From: Clostridiales bacterium
GTDB lineage: Bacteria; Bacillota; Clostridia; Oscillospirales; Oscillospiraceae
Length of the DNA: 6,792 nucleotides
NCBI GenBank assembly: GCA_019423635.1
Contig: JAHZBA010000061.1
Coordinates: 1-6,792 of the forward strand
Reading direction: 5' to 3'
In this document: positions 3,407-6,792 of the stretch, in pieces
How the letters are laid out: each line of letters begins with the position of its first letter
How positions within the stretch are numbered: the stretch's first letter is position 1
Made by a program: the position numbers and the translations under genes
The notes under the pieces: model-generated
Database searches by the model: none
Seen by the model: only the letters and a program-made list of their open reading frames with translations
What the model was told of the DNA's origin: nothing

Positions 3407-6316
3407 TTGAGGGTAGGATTAGACGTAGGGTCCACCACCATCAAATGTGTGGTGCTGGACAGTGCGGATCAGATTGTGTACAGCACATACGAGCGGCACT
3501 TCAGCCATATTTTAGAGAAGTCCGAGGAGCTCCTGCGGCGGGTGTCGGCCCGGTATGGGACCTGCGCGGCGCTGGCCATCTCCGGCTCCGCCGGCATGGG
3601 ACTTGCGGAGAGCGTGGAGATCCCCTTTGTCCAGGAGGTCTTTGCCACCCGGGTGGCCGCCGGCCGGCTGGCGCCGGACACGGACGTGGTCATTGAGCTG
3701 GGGGGCGAGGACGCCAAGATCCTCTTCCTCACCGGCGGCATGGAGGTGCGGATGAACGGCTCCTGCGCCGGCGGCACCGGGGCCTTCATTGACCAGATGG
3801 CGACCCTTTTGAAGATGACCGCCGACGAGATGGACGAACACGCCGCCAGGGCGGAGAAGACCTATACCATCGCCTCCCGGTGCGGGGTGTTCGCCAAGAG
3901 CGACATTCAGCCCCTCATCAACCAGGGAGCCCGGGCGGAGGACATCGCCGCCAGCATCTACCAGGCGGTGGTGAACCAGACCATCGCCGGGCTGGCCCAG
4001 GGCCGGCCCATCTGCGGGAACGTGCTGTATCTGGGCGGCCCGCTGACCTTTTCCCGGTGCCTGCGGCAGAGCTTTGACAAAACCCTGGGCGTCACCGGTG
4101 TGTGCCCGGAGAACAGTTTGCTGTTTGTGGCCCTGGGGGCGGCCTTTTACGCGGATAAGACCTATGATCTCCGGGCGGCGGCGGACCGGCTCCGGACGCG
4201 GGGGGCCTCCGAGACCTACCGCAGCCAGCCGGCGCTGTTTGAGAGCCGGGAGGAGTATGAGGCATTCCTGGCCCGCCACGCAAAGGCGGCGGTGCCGCAG
4301 GTGCCCTTTGAGAGGGAGTACGCCGAACCGGTTCACATCGGCATTGACTCCGGCTCCACCACCGTGAAGATGGTGGTGATGGACCGGGAGGCCCGGATTC
4401 TCTTCACGGATTACCGGCCCAATCTGGGCAACCCCGTGCCGCTGATCCGGGAGGTGCTCCAGACGCTCTATGAGGACCATCCCCATCTCCGGGTGGCCTC
4501 CGTGACCACCACCGGCTACGGCGAGGAGCTGGCGAAAAACGCCTTTCACGCTGACTACGGGGTGGTGGAGACCGTGGCCCACTTCACCGCCGCCCGCCAC
4601 TTCCTGCCGGAGGTGGACTTCATCATCGACATCGGCGGCCAGGACATGAAGTGCTTCAAGATCCAGGACGGGGCCATCAGCGATATCTTCTTAAACGAGG
4701 CCTGCTCCTCCGGCTGCGGCAGCTTCCTCCAGACCTTCGCCCAGGCCCTGGGCTACGACGTGAAGGAGTTTGCAAAGCTGGGCCTCTTTGCCGACCGCCC
4801 GGTGGATCTGGGCAGCCGCTGCACGGTGTTCATGAACTCCAGCGTCAAGCAGGCCCAGAAGGACGGGGCCACGGTGGAGAACATCTCCGCGGGCCTGTCC
4901 ATCTCCGTGGTGAAAAACGCCATCTACAAGGTGATCCGGGCCTCCTCCCCCCAGGAGCTGGGGCGGAAGATCGTGGTCCAGGGAGGCACCTTTTACAATG
5001 AGGCGGTGCTGCGGGCCTTTGAAAAGGAGATGGGCGTAGAGGTGGTCCGGCCCGATATTGCCGGGCTCATGGGCGCCTACGGCGCGGCCCTCTATGGCCG
5101 GAGCCGGGCGGCGGAGGACCAGACCAGCACGCTGCTGGACCGGGAGGCCCTGGGGAAGTTCACCCAGGAGACCCGCAGCGAGGTCTGCCAGCGCTGCGGC
5201 AACCACTGCCAGCTGACCATCAACACCTTTGCCGGCGGCGAGACCTACATCAGCGGCAACCGCTGCGACCGCCCCGTCACCGGGGAGGGGGACGACGGGC
5301 AGTGGAATCTCTACGACTACAAGCGCAGGCTCCTGCTGAGCTACAAGCCCGTCCCCGGCAAACGGGGGAAGATCGGCATTCCGCTGTGCCTGAACATGTG
5401 GGAGCTGCTGCCCTTCTGGCACACCTTCTTCACGCACCTGGGCTTTGCGGTGTACCACAGCCCCCTCTCCAGCCGGGACCTCTACTTAAAGGGACAGGGC
5501 ACCATCCCCAGCGACACCGCCTGTTTCCCGGCCAAGCTGGCCCATGGGCACATCCACTTCCTGGCGGGACTGGGGCTGGACGCCATTTTCTACCCCTGCA
5601 TGACCTACAACATCGACGAGGGGCTGAGCGACAACCACTACAACTGCCCTGTGGTGGCCTACTATCCGGAGGTCATCGCCGGCAACTGTCCGGAGGTCAG
5701 GGAGACCAAATTCCTCTACGACTACGTGGGCCTTCACCGGCCCAGGGATTTTGCCAGGAAGATCCACGCCATCCTGGTCCAGTCCTTCCCGGACCTGACC
5801 CGCGGCGAGGTGCGGCAGGCCAGCGACGCGGCCTACGCCGAGTACGCCCGTCACATGGCCCTCATCCGCCAGGAGGGGGCGCGGATCATGGAGGCGGCCC
5901 GGGCCGCCGGCCGCCGGATCATCATTCTGGCCGGGCGGCCCTATCACGCGGACCCGGAGGTGAACCACGGCATCGACACCCTGCTGACCCGCTCCGGCGC
6001 GGCGGTGGTGACGGAGGACGCCGTGTCCCACCTGGCGGGGAAGGTCTCCACCACGGTGCTGAACCAGTGGACCTATCACGCCCGGCTGTATGCGGCGGCA
6101 AAGTACTGCTGTGAGCACCGGGAGTGCGATCTGGTGCACCTGGTGTCCTTCGGCTGCGGCGTGGACGCCATCACCTCCGACGAGACCCGGGAGATTTTGC
6201 AGCAGGGCGGCAAGCTGTACACCCAGCTGAAGATCGACGAGATTACCAACCTGGGCGCCGTGCGCATCCGGCTGCGGAGCCTGTTTGCGGCCCTGGACGA
6301 AAAAAACGAGCCCTAA
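3407..6316 (+). CDS. Double acyl-CoA dehydratase activase (HgdC/BadF-like) with DUF2229-type C-terminus
   Basis: Activases of this family use ATP to push an electron from a [4Fe-4S] cluster into a 2-hydroxyacyl-CoA dehydratase or benzoyl-CoA reductase. The 969 residues hold two ASKHA ATPase domains. The first, about 3-250, has GLDVGSTTIK at 4-13, ELGGEDAK at 97-104, NGSCAGGTGAF at 117-127 and SRCGVFAKSD at 157-166, so cluster cysteines 120 and 159 are kept. The second, about 310-565, has GIDSGSTTVK at 312-321, DIGGQDMK at 408-415, EACSSGCGSF at 431-440 and SRCTVF at 470-475. Cysteines 594, 597, 601 and 620 may bind metal. The rest, 655-960, is DUF2229-like and dehydratase-like, with LCLNMWE, DTACFPAK, YPCMTYN, AGRPYH and NHGIDTLL. 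The start is the TTG at 3407, with GGGAGG 8 nt upstream; no ATG or GTG is in frame before it. Relatives commonly continue to about 1400 residues; here that part is the next gene. The physiological substrate is unknown. Confidence 0.9.
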   Translation: MRVGLDVGSTTIKCVVLDSADQIVYSTYERHFSHILEKSEELLRRVSARYGTCAALAISGSAGMGLAESVEIPFVQEVFATRVAAGRLAPDTDVVIELGGEDAKILFLTGGMEVRMNGSCAGGTGAFIDQMATLLKMTADEMDEHAARAEKTYTIASRCGVFAKSDIQPLINQGARAEDIAASIYQAVVNQTIAGLAQGRPICGNVLYLGGPLTFSRCLRQSFDKTLGVTGVCPENSLLFVALGAAFYADKTYDLRAAADRLRTRGASETYRSQPALFESREEYEAFLARHAKAAVPQVPFEREYAEPVHIGIDSGSTTVKMVVMDREARILFTDYRPNLGNPVPLIREVLQTLYEDHPHLRVASVTTTGYGEELAKNAFHADYGVVETVAHFTAARHFLPEVDFIIDIGGQDMKCFKIQDGAISDIFLNEACSSGCGSFLQTFAQALGYDVKEFAKLGLFADRPVDLGSRCTVFMNSSVKQAQKDGATVENISAGLSISVVKNAIYKVIRASSPQELGRKIVVQGGTFYNEAVLRAFEKEMGVEVVRPDIAGLMGAYGAALYGRSRAAEDQTSTLLDREALGKFTQETRSEVCQRCGNHCQLTINTFAGGETYISGNRCDRPVTGEGDDGQWNLYDYKRRLLLSYKPVPGKRGKIGIPLCLNMWELLPFWHTFFTHLGFAVYHSPLSSRDLYLKGQGTIPSDTACFPAKLAHGHIHFLAGLGLDAIFYPCMTYNIDEGLSDNHYNCPVVAYYPEVIAGNCPEVRETKFLYDYVGLHRPRDFARKIHAILVQSFPDLTRGEVRQASDAAYAEYARHMALIRQEGARIMEAARAAGRRIIILAGRPYHADPEVNHGIDTLLTRSGAAVVTEDAVSHLAGKVSTTVLNQWTYHARLYAAAKYCCEHRECDLVHLVSFGCGVDAITSDETREILQQGGKLYTQLKIDEITNLGAVRIRLRSLFAALDEKNEP

Positions 6317-6320
6317 AAAA

Positions 6321-6422
6321 GGGCGCGAAGCGCAGAAAAAAGTTTCGCCAGCCTTTTCAAAGGCTGCGGGGTGCAGGGGCAGCGCCCCTGTGGTTTCAGG
6401 GACGAAGTCCCTGGTTTCAAGC
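6321..6422. repeat. Triple-hairpin intergenic repeat between activase and dehydratase genes
   Basis: Three perfect hairpins follow each other: CAGCCTTT-TC-AAAGGCTG (6349-6366), CAGGGGC-AGC-GCCCCTG (6374-6390) and CAGGGAC-GAA-GTCCCTG (6397-6413). A short GCGC-GAA-GCGC (6323-6333) stands before them. The third is flanked by direct repeats TGGTTTCA (6391-6398 and 6412-6419). None is followed by a good T-run, so they are unlikely to be simple terminators. The pattern suggests a dispersed intergenic repeat. It may stabilise or partly attenuate the joint transcript. Confidence 0.7.
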
Positions 6423-6455
6423 GCCCGCATCCAAACCCCTCCCGAAAGGAGAAAC

Positions 6456-6792
<337 letters not shown>

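Noticed and set aside
3512..4600. Long minus-strand open frame opposite the activase gene (also 4691-5458 and 5486-6463)
   Set aside because: These are antisense shadows of GC-rich codons. They are rich in G, A, H and L with no motifs, whereas the plus strand shows full family motifs.

Overview
The window looks like chromosomal DNA from a GC-rich, anaerobic, Clostridia-type Firmicute, most likely of the Oscillospiraceae group. This is inferred from several things: strong AGGAGG-type ribosome binding sites, sigma-A promoters with 17-nt spacers, use of GTG and TTG starts, an oxygen-sensitive 2-hydroxyacyl-CoA dehydratase/activase pair, a QueH-type queuosine enzyme, and hairpin-rich intergenic repeats. 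No sequence search could be run, so the taxon is a judgement.

Layout. Bases 1-169 (minus) are the first 56 codons of DNA primase dnaG. A divergent AT-rich promoter region separates it from a Sfp-type phosphopantetheinyl transferase (422-1018, plus), whose short leader begins with a very stable GC hairpin. That gene converges on queH (1051-1632, minus). The two share one bidirectional terminator hairpin, and the queH stop codon lies in its loop.

Bases 1740-2695 are a visibly AT-rich island in an otherwise GC-rich window. It holds a SdpI-family membrane protein (1936-2313, minus) with its own strong promoter and a directional terminator, plus a decayed coding remnant (2422-2694, minus) that appears frameshifted and is cut off where GC-rich DNA resumes. 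Bases 2695-2900 are GC-rich, non-coding, and carry a large nested inverted repeat of REP/BIME type. Then come a small membrane protein of the DUF6199 type (2970-3170, plus) and a leader region with several hairpins and a strong promoter.

The main gene (3407-6316, plus) encodes a 969-residue double acyl-CoA dehydratase activase with a C-terminal DUF2229-like part. It is followed by the start of a separate 2-hydroxyacyl-CoA dehydratase-like gene (6456 to the window end). In related Clostridia these two parts usually form one protein of about 1400 residues. Here they are split at the inter-domain linker, exactly where a triple-hairpin repeat sits. The dehydratase frame is open without a stop back through the repeat into the end of the activase gene, so one net base shift would fuse them.

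The genes do not form one pathway. dnaG, the transferase and queH are housekeeping functions. The SdpI island looks acquired. The activase and dehydratase-like genes form one functional unit: the ATP-driven activase is expected to reduce its dehydratase-like partner. I found no clearly new multi-gene system. The most unusual items are the split activase/dehydratase junction, the stop codon inside the shared terminator, the orphan SdpI island with its decayed neighbour, and a TTCGTCGAA palindrome present twice.
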